A stretch of 64,000 nucleotides of DNA from Bacillus sp. S3 (GTDB taxonomy: Bacteria; Bacillota; Bacilli; Bacillales; Cytobacillaceae): assembly GCF_005154805.1 (NCBI RefSeq), contig NZ_CP039728.1:62001-126000 (forward strand), read 5' to 3'. This document shows positions 42,868 through 50,975 of this stretch, piece by piece. The translations under genes were made by a program, and so were the position numbers. Under the pieces are notes generated by a model that was given only the letters and a program-made list of their open reading frames with translations, searched no databases and was not told the origin of the DNA. Every line of letters begins with the position of its first letter. Position 1 is the first letter of the stretch.

Positions 42868-42903
42868 AAAGATAGTAGGGATAATCAATCCTTACTATCT
42901 TTA
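42868..42903 (-). terminator. Terminator of the clamp/ubiquitin-like operon
   Basis: GATAGTAAGGAT and ATCCCTACTATC pair around TGATT and are followed by TTTTTTT on the minus strand, 44 bases after the ThiF-like gene. Confidence 0.8.
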
Positions 42904-42946
42904 CTTTTAGTATTTATGTGTCTTTAACTTAAAGAGTTGCCTGTTG

Positions 42947-43798
42947 TTAAACCTCTGCCTCGATAGGCTCACTTCTCATATATCCTCTTTTGGAATGATA
43001 AAAGATCTTGTGTGTTGATAAACACCCTAGTTCAAAAATTTCATTCAGAATAGTACTGGCAGCTAACGATGAGTAACGATTTGTAATGACTCGCTGAGGC
43101 TCAGAAGCGGCCAATTGAGTGCAAGACAATTCAGAAGGGGCTATCTCATCCTTATCCTCTAAAATGTCCGGGAAAACAGAAGCTATGGGTTCACAGATGA
43201 CATTACCATTCACCTTTAATCCACAAACTAGTTGTCCAGTATATCCCGATTTTTCATAAGCAACCAATTCTTCTTCAGTCCATTTTTCTTTTGGACGTAT
43301 TTTGAAATCTTTAGGTGAACGGACCGATTCATTACCAATATCAATATATAAGAGAGTATGTTCCTGCTCAAAAAATTGATGGAAAATCTGTCGTGAAAAA
43401 TTATTATCAACACAGCTGATTAGAATAGGAAGGTAGGACGTGGTCCATCCTTTGCATCCTTCATAATCAGTGTTAAAAAGACTTTTTAACGTTTTAACGT
43501 CTTCAACATAGCTTGCACTGTAAGTTGAAATATCAATTTGATAAGCCGACCGATACCTTTTCGCTAATGCCTCGGCTTTATTTTTACCAATATCACTTCG
43601 CAAGCACAGCTGATTAGCAAGATTTTTCTCTTCAAAGTGATCATAATCAGCTATGACTAACTTACCCCAAATATTATAAATATTGAGCATTTGAGCTACT
43701 TGCTGAATAACATAAGCTCCATTTCCACCGGCACCTACAACAACAATATGAGGATAAAATTTCTTTCCCTTAGCTAAATCTACAGAGATCCTTGCCAT
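42947..43798 (-). CDS. E1/ThiF-like adenylating enzyme (PRTRC-type), 283 aa
   Basis: The start at 43798 (MARISVDLAKGKKF) is one base after the JAB gene's stop; the longer open frame extends backwards through that gene and is not used. The nucleotide-binding GAGGNGAY is at residues 22-29, followed by the acidic strand and EEKNLANQ, where E1 proteins have the NLxRQ element. GYTGQLVCGLKVNG lies in the last third and may hold the catalytic Cys region. Family knowledge: such enzymes adenylate the C-terminus of ubiquitin-like proteins. Its order after E2-like and JAB genes matches PRTRC cassettes. Last gene of the operon. Confidence 0.8.
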   Translation of the reverse strand: MARISVDLAKGKKFYPHIVVVGAGGNGAYVIQQVAQMLNIYNIWGKLVIADYDHFEEKNLANQLCLRSDIGKNKAEALAKRYRSAYQIDISTYSASYVEDVKTLKSLFNTDYEGCKGWTTSYLPILISCVDNNFSRQIFHQFFEQEHTLLYIDIGNESVRSPKDFKIRPKEKWTEEELVAYEKSGYTGQLVCGLKVNGNVICEPIASVFPDILEDKDEIAPSELSCTQLAASEPQRVITNRYSSLAASTILNEIFELGCLSTHKIFYHSKRGYMRSEPIEAEV

Positions 43799-43799
43799 G

Positions 43800-44792
43800 T
43801 TACCCAACCTCCACTTCTGAAATGTCGTAAAGGTAAGTAGCATGGTTTTCAAAAAGACAAGGTTTCTTAAAGATTTTATTCGGGTCGATAAATACGTGCT
43901 TTTGCGTAGCTTTATCGAAAGTCCGAACAATAATATCAGGAAAAAACTTATCAAGTCGGCCTACAATTGCATATAAGATTGGGGCTCTCTCATTCATATC
44001 ATCAATTATTGAAGGAATAGCCGGCATAACATGGTGTGAATGGATTTCCATAACCTTAATATAGTGCCTGTCTGCAAATTTCTCTGCGTTTATCCATGCA
44101 ATGTTTTCCACTACCGTACATAAGACTGGAGTAACAACTTGCTTTGGAAAATCCAAAAAGAATTCATTTTCATCCAAGTCATAATATACATCAGCATGGA
44201 CTTCTGTACCAAATTGGTTCGAAAAATCCTTTGCCACTACAACAAAATCAGCCAAAATGCTAAAAGGTATTTTTTTCTTAGAAGAAACAGAAACCCCTGC
44301 GTTAGCAGAGGTCTCCGAACAATCAACCATTCCTTTCTTTTTCGCGGAAAGTACTGGTACGATAATGTTTTTCTTTTCGATATAAACCAATTGGGTGAAA
44401 TTCGCAACAAGCTCCGCATAGTCTTCTTCAAGCCTTTTGCGTAGGTCATTCTCTGTAATTGGATTATATCCGGTTTCTTCTTCATCTTCCTCACTCTTTT
44501 TCTTTTTACCAGGCAGACCGTTTTCAATTTCTTCTACTGTGAAATAGTTGGTGACTGGTATATCCATTCCTGCATAACGCACAATTGTATCCACCAAAAC
44601 TTTAAATGGATCTTTTTTAGGTGCTGTAACAGCTGGTTTAGATTCCTTGGTTTCTGACTGAGTTTTATGTTCAGCCATTCTTTGCTTGCGTTGTTTAATG
44701 GCAGCAGCCTTAGCCGCTTCCAATTTTACAGCGTGTTCGTCCTCAATATCAAACATAGAAAAGATATTTGTTTGTTCTAATTTCATTGTCAT
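43800..44792 (-). CDS. JAB/JAMM-domain protein (PRTRC protein A-like), 330 aa
   Basis: The start at 44792 (MTMKLEQTNIFSMF) follows GGAGGAAATTAAA. The C-terminal domain carries the full JAMM zinc-protease motif: a Glu near residue 197 (TEVHADVYYD), HSH at 251-253, Ser 261 and Asp 264 (HSHHVMPAIPSIID). JAMM proteins cut isopeptide bonds or trim ubiquitin-like precursors. The N-terminal 140 residues are charged and of low complexity, with a helical segment. It lies between the E2-like and E1-like genes. Confidence 0.8.
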   Translation of the reverse strand: MTMKLEQTNIFSMFDIEDEHAVKLEAAKAAAIKQRKQRMAEHKTQSETKESKPAVTAPKKDPFKVLVDTIVRYAGMDIPVTNYFTVEEIENGLPGKKKKSEEDEEETGYNPITENDLRKRLEEDYAELVANFTQLVYIEKKNIIVPVLSAKKKGMVDCSETSANAGVSVSSKKKIPFSILADFVVVAKDFSNQFGTEVHADVYYDLDENEFFLDFPKQVVTPVLCTVVENIAWINAEKFADRHYIKVMEIHSHHVMPAIPSIIDDMNERAPILYAIVGRLDKFFPDIIVRTFDKATQKHVFIDPNKIFKKPCLFENHATYLYDISEVEVG

Positions 44793-44826
44793 TTTAATTT
44801 CCTCCAATTTTTTAATTGTTTTTATT

Positions 44827-45537
44827 TTAAAAGTCCTTAAGAGTTAATTCTCCGTAACATGGCATTAGCCAATTATCATCAAAGTCACTGTTAGACAGTG
44901 AAGTAAAAAGTTCCCTCAATGCTTTTCCTGTTGTAGTTTTGGCTCCATAACAATCTCCAAATGGTGCCGCAAAGAAAATAGAGTGAAAAGTGCTGATCTG
45001 AGCAATTGCTTCCACATCGGGTAATTGATTCCCACCCATGCACACTTTGCTATCTCTTTCTACATTACTGAAAGGAAAAACAAAAAGGGGAGTATCATCC
45101 TTGATAAACCCTTTATCCCTCACTGTAACAATATTACTTAGCTTCACCTTTGGCCCGGATATAATATATTTGAATATCATCCTTGGAAAACCCACGTTTT
45201 CAAATCTCTGGGTATGATAATTTATATCCCACCGGTTCTTTGGAATTTCTACATAAACCGCTTGATCCTGTGCCGCACGATTTATCCATACGTGCTTAAT
45301 ACAATTCTGTGGTAGGGCAGGGGTAGAAATCGCTTCCTCTGTTGTTCCTGATTCAGCAAGTACTCTTATAAGTTCAGAAACAGTCATTTTATAAAGGCCG
45401 TTAACCAAGCGGTTTTCAACCTTAATTAAGTCCTCAAGTCTTTGTTCGTCTCCATCGAAGCGTTGAGATAGTTGCATAACATCAACATACCCATTAAAAT
45501 CTCCAATAGTATCAGACAGCTTTATTATAAAGTCCAT
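44827..45537 (-). CDS. E2-like protein (PRTRC protein B / Prok-E2_D-like), 236 aa
   Basis: The start at 45537 (MDFIIKLSDTIGDF) has GAAGAGG upstream and overlaps the previous gene by 26 bases. The middle and C-terminal parts follow the PRTRC-B pattern: FPRMIFKYIISG, then TPLFVFPFSNV and KVCMGGNQLPD, with Cys 166 at the place of the E2-like active cysteine. These proteins are thought to carry an activated ubiquitin-like protein. Assignment is from motifs and from the B-A-ThiF gene order. Confidence 0.7.
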   Translation of the reverse strand: MDFIIKLSDTIGDFNGYVDVMQLSQRFDGDEQRLEDLIKVENRLVNGLYKMTVSELIRVLAESGTTEEAISTPALPQNCIKHVWINRAAQDQAVYVEIPKNRWDINYHTQRFENVGFPRMIFKYIISGPKVKLSNIVTVRDKGFIKDDTPLFVFPFSNVERDSKVCMGGNQLPDVEAIAQISTFHSIFFAAPFGDCYGAKTTTGKALRELFTSLSNSDFDDNWLMPCYGELTLKDF

Positions 45538-46054
45538 AACAATCCTCTTCCTCCAACTGTTTATATAAACGGTCAATTGTTTTTATAACATTCGTCACCG
45601 CTAGGGCAATTTCAAACAGCATACCTTCAAAGTATGTACCAATTAGGATCCCGTACTTTTCGTTATATGCCATCTTGAATTCAATAAGGTCGCCTTTCTC
45701 ACCCGAACAAACAAGCTCTATCTCCTTACCCCTTCCAGAATTAATTAACTTTTGAAGCTTTTCATTCTTCAAAATATATAGTCCTTCAGGGCTATTCATA
45801 TCTACTTCTTTTGCGATAGCAGTCATTTCTTCGAATTCCTCATAATCCATGTATTGAAAATCAGGAAACAAGGTTTTTAATCCATCCTGAAAAATCTCAC
45901 TACTTGGATTATTTCCGTAACCTCCAGGATCAGTGATGAAGTCGGAATAACCCGAAACATCAATCCCAAGGTCATGCCATATCTTAAGAGTTAAGAAATT
46001 AGAAATGCTGGCATCATAAGCATATTTTTCTTCAGCATCCAAAAGCATGATCAT
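45512..46054 (-). CDS. Hypothetical protein in the clamp/ubiquitin-like operon, 180 aa
   Basis: The family is not recognised. The protein is acidic, with a helical N-terminus (AEEKYAYDASISNFLTLKIW), a Gly/Pro-rich turn (DPGGYGNNPSSE) and a beta-rich segment (IELVCSGEKGDLIEFKMAYN). It overlaps the E2-like gene by 26 bases, so the two are coupled in translation. By position it could correspond to the modifier, a substrate or an E-type accessory protein of PRTRC systems; it does not end in Gly-Gly. Confidence 0.6.
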   Translation of the reverse strand: MIMLLDAEEKYAYDASISNFLTLKIWHDLGIDVSGYSDFITDPGGYGNNPSSEIFQDGLKTLFPDFQYMDYEEFEEMTAIAKEVDMNSPEGLYILKNEKLQKLINSGRGKEIELVCSGEKGDLIEFKMAYNEKYGILIGTYFEGMLFEIALAVTNVIKTIDRLYKQLEEEDCYGLYNKAV

Positions 46055-46069
46055 ATATTGTTTCCCTCC

Positions 46070-46411
46070 TTAAATAAAGTCCTCTTCGTCTTGCTCGTAG
46101 ACTCTATTTTCATATCTGGTCATTTCCGCAATTAAATTGTCAACATTGGCGTTAATCTCCCACATGTTGCCTTTCATTGCTAATTTATCAGCTGCGGTTA
46201 TCTCATCATCCGAGTGGGGGAGAGTATAAAACTCATAAAACGCTCGCAAACCCTCATCAAGACTAAATGAATCAAAATTTACATGTCTGGTGTCAGTATG
46301 GTTCCAAACATATTGGATTACCTTAGCCACACCCCAATCACTGGAAGAAAATTTTCCCGTAACTTTATGTTTCTGAAGATTTTCCTCAAGCTTGTAAAAA
46401 TCAATCTTCAT
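46070..46411 (-). CDS. Hypothetical protein in the clamp/ubiquitin-like operon, 113 aa
   Basis: The family is not recognised. ATG at 46411 follows GGAGG. The N-terminal half is basic (MKIDFYKLEENLQKHKVTGK) and the C-terminus very acidic (YEQDEEDFI). It lies between dnaN and the 180-residue gene on the same strand with gaps of 16-54 bases. Not clearly ubiquitin-like by eye. Confidence 0.6.
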   Translation of the reverse strand: MKIDFYKLEENLQKHKVTGKFSSSDWGVAKVIQYVWNHTDTRHVNFDSFSLDEGLRAFYEFYTLPHSDDEITAADKLAMKGNMWEINANVDNLIAEMTRYENRVYEQDEEDFI

Positions 46412-46464
46412 TTCAATTCCTCCATATAAAAAGGAGGGGAGGAATAACCTGCCCTTCCTTTTCT

Positions 46465-47589
46465 TTACATTGTTCTTACAGGTAAGATTAACTGCAATTC
46501 TTCAAATTTAGACTCACTAGGTGTTAATAAGAAAGGTCTCATTGGTCCCTGGAATTTAAAGTTTACAAAGTCATCATCAATAGCTTTTAGCGCATCGATC
46601 ATATACCTTGCAGAAAAAGAAATTGTGTAGTCATCTTCACCTTCAAGAGATTCATAGTCCACAACAACAGTACCTTTTCCGGCTTGGGCTGTATGTGAGG
46701 AGATTGTAGCTGCCCCGTTAACATGAAGCTTTACTACTCCTCCTTTTCCATTGTCTGCATTGTTAGCAAGCTCTTTAACCAAATCCAGCGCATTTAAAAA
46801 TTCTTTACGATTAATCTTCATTTCCGATTTAAAATCGTTCGGAATAAGCCTGGATGTATCAGGATAATTGCCTTCTAACAATCTACAATAGAAAATTAGT
46901 GCCCCGCTCCTAAAGATAAGCTGATTATCTGATTCACAATAAAAATGTAATTCCTCTTGCATATCAACCGTCTTGGCTAATTTATCAAGCGATTTTGCCG
47001 GGATTACAAGTTTTACACTGCTGTCATTAGTGGCTTCTGCCTTTACCTGTCCCAATCTATGAGAATCAGTAGAAATCAGGTTAAGGCCGTTATCATTTAA
47101 GTCCAAGCAAACTCCCGTTAAAATAGGTCTGGTTTCCGAATCAGAAGCAGCAAATGCCGTCTTTTTAATAAAATCATTGAAATCAGTCCCTTTTAGGGTT
47201 ACAGTCGGCTTTTCAATATCGAAAGCGGGAAGTTTTGGAAATTCCTCCGGCTCGAATGTATTCAGGTCGAATTCTGTTTTTCCTGATTTAAGAGAAAGCT
47301 TGAATCCGTCCAGTTTCATATCAATATCCTTTTTCATTTTCTTGGAGATTTCCGATACCTGTTTAGGCAAAACTATCTTACCAAGTTCAATTACTTCAAG
47401 ATTTTCTCCATCAACTGGAACATGGTAGCGGAAAGACTCTGTGCTGTCAGAAGCAATTAGGATTAACTCCTGTTCAGTAGCTTCCATGTAAATCCCATGC
47501 AAAATAGGAATTTGGTGTTTCACATTCACTACTTTCTCAACTTTTTTCAGAGCATCAGCTAATGTTTGGCTGTTAATTTTTAAATGCAT
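46465..47589 (-). CDS. dnaN: Plasmid-encoded DNA polymerase III beta sliding clamp
   Basis: The start at 47589 (MHLKINSQTLADALKKVEKV) follows GGAGG. The 374-residue protein covers all three clamp domains: IPILHGIYMEATEQELILIA in domain 1, RPILTGVCLDLNDNGLNLISTDSHRLG in parts in domain 2, LEGNYPDTSRLIP in the middle, and the C-terminal PMRPFLLTPSES and LILPVRTM. The clamp holds polymerases on DNA. A plasmid copy would let the plasmid control its own replication or repair. It is in the same operon as Rad52-like and ubiquitin-like conjugation genes, which is unusual. Confidence 0.95.
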   Translation of the reverse strand: MHLKINSQTLADALKKVEKVVNVKHQIPILHGIYMEATEQELILIASDSTESFRYHVPVDGENLEVIELGKIVLPKQVSEISKKMKKDIDMKLDGFKLSLKSGKTEFDLNTFEPEEFPKLPAFDIEKPTVTLKGTDFNDFIKKTAFAASDSETRPILTGVCLDLNDNGLNLISTDSHRLGQVKAEATNDSSVKLVIPAKSLDKLAKTVDMQEELHFYCESDNQLIFRSGALIFYCRLLEGNYPDTSRLIPNDFKSEMKINRKEFLNALDLVKELANNADNGKGGVVKLHVNGAATISSHTAQAGKGTVVVDYESLEGEDDYTISFSARYMIDALKAIDDDFVNFKFQGPMRPFLLTPSESKFEELQLILPVRTM

Positions 47590-47624
47590 AATTGATTCCT
47601 CCAATTAGTATTTGTGTTTAATAA

Positions 47625-47660
47625 AAAAACACAAAAGAGATGTTCTCCTTTGTGCTTTTC
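47625..47660 (-). terminator. Internal terminator-like hairpin between the Rad52-like gene and dnaN
   Basis: On the minus strand AGCACAAAGGAGA pairs with TCTCTTTTGTGTT, followed by TTTTTATT. It could lower expression of dnaN and the downstream genes relative to the Rad52-like gene. Confidence 0.6.
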
Positions 47661-47669
47661 CTCCGCTAA

Positions 47670-48695
47670 TTACGCGATTTGTTTAAGTGTTCCATTTTTT
47701 AAGTCATCCCGAATGAACTCGCTGATTTCTTTAACATGGTTATGTGTTAAGTTCAAAAAGCAGGAAAACAAGCTCTCAATCTTAACTGCAGGAAGAAGGA
47801 TTTGAACATAATCAAGACTATCCTTCATTGAAATCTTATAATGGTTAGTCACCATCACCAAGTCATTGACAGGTTTGAGGGTATTGTAATACATTTTCAA
47901 TTCTTCCTCTGTCCCCTGTTCAAATACAGCTAAAAGATTGTTTTGTTTTAAACTGGGATTGATTTTCTTAAACAGCGGAATAATGAACTTTTGCTGTTCC
48001 TTCAACCCAGTTTTTTCTAAAAACTCCTTAATGATTTTTGTTGCTGCTGAACGGTCAAATCCTTCCTTGGATTTGTTTTGTCCAGGTTGCTGATTCTGCT
48101 GTTTTGGTTTATTATTACCGCCTTTATTATTGTTACCTTGGTTAGTAGCTGGCTTTTGAGAAAAAGTTCGAGGATTAGATCCTTTTCCTTGTTCATTAAC
48201 CGGCAATGCCCAATCTGGTAGTTTTGGCGGAAACCAATAACCTTCAACTTTATTCTTTTTGTCGTAAATCCTAATAGAACCTTGTCGCTTGTCTTTAAAA
48301 ACTTCAACAAACATAGAATCGATCTTATACAGGTATCTACCAATTCCCCACTGTACGGCTGCACGCTTCATTGCGTTTGAAAGACCGCCTTTCAGTGATT
48401 CAATATCCGTTTGTTCAGCACCATCAGATTTTTCAATCCATTGGCCTTCAACCAAACAGGAGATCGTACAAATGATTCCTTCCTTAAAATCCTCATACTT
48501 ATTCTTCCACCCAGCGGGTCCAAAAACTTCATCCAAACGGGATTGAATTGCTCGATTGGTGACATAAGCAAGAACCATAGCCCAAGGTTTGCCATTTGAT
48601 ACTCCGCTATGACTTACCCGCCATTCGATGTCAGAAGTTGAAAATGGTGCCTGTAGAGCAGCCATAACTTCTTCCGCGGTACAATCTTTTTTCAT
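47670..48695 (-). CDS. Rad52/Rad22-like single-strand annealing protein, 341 aa
   Basis: The N-terminal 150 residues match the Rad52_22 family: VSHSGVSNGKPWAMVLAYVT, then RLDEVFGPAGWKNKYED and SNAMKRAAVQWGIGRYLY. Such phage and plasmid proteins anneal complementary strands during recombination. A Gln/Asn-rich linker (residues about 180-215) leads to a helical C-terminal domain. ATG at 48695 has AAGGGGCTG upstream. First gene of the operon, behind a strong promoter and the type 2 leader E. Confidence 0.85.
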   Translation of the reverse strand: MKKDCTAEEVMAALQAPFSTSDIEWRVSHSGVSNGKPWAMVLAYVTNRAIQSRLDEVFGPAGWKNKYEDFKEGIICTISCLVEGQWIEKSDGAEQTDIESLKGGLSNAMKRAAVQWGIGRYLYKIDSMFVEVFKDKRQGSIRIYDKKNKVEGYWFPPKLPDWALPVNEQGKGSNPRTFSQKPATNQGNNNKGGNNKPKQQNQQPGQNKSKEGFDRSAATKIIKEFLEKTGLKEQQKFIIPLFKKINPSLKQNNLLAVFEQGTEEELKMYYNTLKPVNDLVMVTNHYKISMKDSLDYVQILLPAVKIESLFSCFLNLTHNHVKEISEFIRDDLKNGTLKQIA

Positions 48696-48756
48696 TTACA
48701 ACAGCCCCTTAAAGTTTTTTAACATTCCACTCATTTTTTGCCCTATAAACGCAAAT

Positions 48757-48870
48757 AAACCTTTGAGAATTTGATAGTGAGTTGAAATAAACACAAGTAT
48801 GTTTATTTTACTCTTCCATCAACCTCAAAGGTTGTACGTTTAATAGGTTCCCGCTAATCCATAGGGATTG
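48757..48870 (-). promoter_or_regulatory. Type 2 leader of the clamp/ubiquitin-like operon (leader E)
   Basis: On the minus strand: a small hairpin AATCC-CTAT-GGATT, then AGCGGGAACCTATTAAAC, then CAACCT-TTG-AGGTTG, which competes with a longer pairing ACCTTTGAG...CTCAAAGGT. The core matches the leaders at 7.7 and 15.5 kb. Confidence 0.5.
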
Positions 48871-48903
48871 CAATAAAATAAAAAAGAAAAATGTTATAGC
48901 CAA

Positions 48904-48932
48904 ATTATACCGTTTAAGCTATAGATAGACAA
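48904..48932 (-). promoter_or_regulatory. Promoter of the clamp/ubiquitin-like operon
   Basis: TTGTCT (48927-48932) and TATAAT (48904-48909) on the minus strand with a 17-base spacer. Confidence 0.75.
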
Positions 48933-49088
48933 CAATTTCTTTTATTTTTAAAAAACTAGACGAATAGATTCTAAGATATTTTTTGAAAAAGAAGGGGAAT
49001 TTTTCTGCCTTTACCGTATTAAAAGTTGTAAGATAATAATGAAAAACAAAAGTTTTCAAATGAGGTTAATTGATACCTTTCTATGTGA

Positions 49089-49182
49089 TATAATAAATTC
49101 ATTCAGTTCAAATTTAATTTAAAGCAAAGCGACAACCGCTAAATAGCTCTCTTAAATAGAGGGCCGTTTAGCGGTTTTTTTG
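49089..49182 (+). promoter_or_regulatory. -10 box and type 1 leader attenuator (leader B)
   Basis: TATAAT lies at 49089-49094. The mini-hairpin AGCG-ACAAC-CGCT (49128-49140) overlaps the terminator arm ACCGCTAAAT, which pairs with (G)TTTAGCGGT and runs into TTTTTTT. The G and C positions have changed together compared with the other leaders (GGG/CCC to GCG/CGC), which supports real pairing. Confidence 0.75.
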
Positions 49183-49204
49183 TTATTACTGAAAGGGGAT
49201 TGTA

Positions 49205-49447
49205 GTGGTTAATTTCAATGATATTGAGATTGCAGATGATTCAGAACGTCTTGTGATTCTAAGAAAAAGGCTAAATTTAAGCCAGCTCCAATTTGCTATG
49301 AACTTGGGGATAAGTTCAAGTTATCTGGGACAAGTAGAAAGGGGAGAACTTGCTTTTAGCCCTCATTTAAAAGCAAGGATAAACAATTACTTGAAGAGGG
49401 AGCAAGAATTTAATGAACAAGATATTTTTAGCCATATCGAAGCATGA
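49205..49447 (+). CDS. XRE-family HTH regulator, 80 aa
   Basis: A helix-turn-helix of Cro/CI type: LVILRKRLNLSQLQFAMNLG, then ISSSYLGQVERGELAFSP (residues about 15-55). It starts with GTG at 49205 after AAAGGGG. It overlaps the next gene by 35 bases, so they are coupled. Probably a local repressor of this operon or of the transfer genes. Confidence 0.85.
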   Translation: MVNFNDIEIADDSERLVILRKRLNLSQLQFAMNLGISSSYLGQVERGELAFSPHLKARINNYLKREQEFNEQDIFSHIEA

Positions 49448-50777
49448 AACCATAATGAACTTGCTTAAACAGAAGTTTCCGAAAAGCGAAATCACTCTCC
49501 TGGAAACAAAAGAGCAAGTAATTGAAAGTTTAAATTCTCCTTTCCAATTGTTAATTACCTCTAATGTTTTTATAGATTCGCAGGTACTTAGTAATCAATC
49601 ATTTAGTGGCCAAATAATTATATTCGATCCTACAGGGGAATTGCTCTCAAAGAAAACGGACAGAATCCACATATATAAAAACTTAGATACAGTTAATAGT
49701 CATATCATTACAAAGCCTTTAGAGAATGAAATCATTCAGCAGCCTCTAAAGGCTACCAAAGAAGAGACAAAAAAAGAGAATGATTCAAAAGAAACTAAGT
49801 CCGAAGAAAAACAAGAACCGGTGCATTCAAAAAAAAAATTTCCAGAACAAAAAGAGCCTAATCCGGTGCAAAAACAAAACCCTGTAGAAAAGCAAGTTGA
49901 GGCAAACGAAAGCAAACCTGTTATTTTGGAAAATTACCCTTCTAAAGATGTTGAGGTTAAGCCAGTTCCAAGATATGAAAAACTTCTATCTCTTAGGAAA
50001 GCTGCTGTGCCTAGTACTCACAAAACCATTGGTGTTTGGTCGCCTGTTTCCACCGGAATATCTACTTTTATAGTAAATTTCGCAATTTATATGAGTGAGT
50101 TCGATATCGAAATTGCTGTAGTGGAACTGCCTAATGAAAAACAGATTATCAATAGTATGCTTACAAGATTTCAATCAAAGCCGGTTAAATGGTCCTCCTT
50201 TATTGAAAATTATTTCTCGGATGATTTGGAAGCAGAAGAAGTGAATTGGCTTTATAAAGGCGTTAATTGGTTTCCATTAGGGGATTCAAAATTCAAATGG
50301 AATGAAGAAGTGCTATCTGAGCTCTTAAATACCGCTAAACAATACAAATTGGTCTTTATTGATTTTCCAAGTGGAAATATGAATGAACACAGTTTAAATA
50401 CCTTGTCCCACTTAGATGAATTTTGGATCTTAATTGATGATAACTTTCATCAGGCCCATGAGTGGAAAAAAGAGATACATAAAATCATCAACGAATACAA
50501 ATTCCCTGGGAAGATCATTTTTAATAGAGCCATAGCTAATAAGAGTCGTATAAATGAGATAGCTGAATTGCTTGAACTTCCGCTAATAGCCGCTCTTCCT
50601 AACCATTTTGAAATCTACCAGTCAAATAATTATGAAATAAAACCACCTATTGAATTGTACCGCCGCTCATTAGAACCTAACTATCGAAAAATAGCACAAT
50701 ATTTACTGGGGGTAGACAAGGTTAAAAAGGAAAAGCCTAAACTTATGGCTCAAATTAAAAACTTGTTACTACACTAG
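49413..50777 (+). CDS. TadZ/MinD-like protein without P-loop lysine, 454 aa
   Basis: Layout is like the TadZ-like proteins of the Tad locus: a divergent receiver-like N-terminus (1-100), a charged Lys/Glu/Pro linker (110-180) and a MinD-like domain with IGVWSPVSTGISTFIVNF at the P-loop position, no catalytic lysine, and YKLVFIDFPSGNMNE as the Walker B strand. Probably an ATPase-inactive positioning or scaffold protein. It is third of its kind in the window. ATG at 49413 has GAGGGAG upstream. Confidence 0.65.
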   Translation: MNKIFLAISKHETIMNLLKQKFPKSEITLLETKEQVIESLNSPFQLLITSNVFIDSQVLSNQSFSGQIIIFDPTGELLSKKTDRIHIYKNLDTVNSHIITKPLENEIIQQPLKATKEETKKENDSKETKSEEKQEPVHSKKKFPEQKEPNPVQKQNPVEKQVEANESKPVILENYPSKDVEVKPVPRYEKLLSLRKAAVPSTHKTIGVWSPVSTGISTFIVNFAIYMSEFDIEIAVVELPNEKQIINSMLTRFQSKPVKWSSFIENYFSDDLEAEEVNWLYKGVNWFPLGDSKFKWNEEVLSELLNTAKQYKLVFIDFPSGNMNEHSLNTLSHLDEFWILIDDNFHQAHEWKKEIHKIINEYKFPGKIIFNRAIANKSRINEIAELLELPLIAALPNHFEIYQSNNYEIKPPIELYRRSLEPNYRKIAQYLLGVDKVKKEKPKLMAQIKNLLLH

Positions 50778-50879
50778 GTTGATTAGGGTAAATCTAAAGT
50801 GCTATTATGATAGTAATCTATTTAATATTTTTTTGTTTTTATTGCTATCTGTTTCAAGATAAGCTGGGATTCTATCAAA

Positions 50880-50950
50880 TAAGCGGTCTTTGTGATCGGC
50901 AGTCAGAGTTTCTTAATTGTGCTCTGCTACCTATCCATTGGCCGCTTTTT
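50880..50950 (+). terminator. Leader terminator before the DUF4258-like gene
   Basis: AAGCGG and CCGCTT close a long hairpin with an inner GCAGTCAGAG...CTCTGCT stem and a TTTTTT tail. It lies before the ribosome binding site of the next gene. The type 1 mini-hairpin is not obvious here. Confidence 0.6.
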
Positions 50951-50975
50951 TCATTTAACTAATGGAGGTGAAAAC

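Noticed and set aside
50820..50950. Seventh type 1 leader before the DUF4258-like gene
   Set aside because: A terminator is present, but I could not find a matching 4-bp mini-hairpin on its rising arm.
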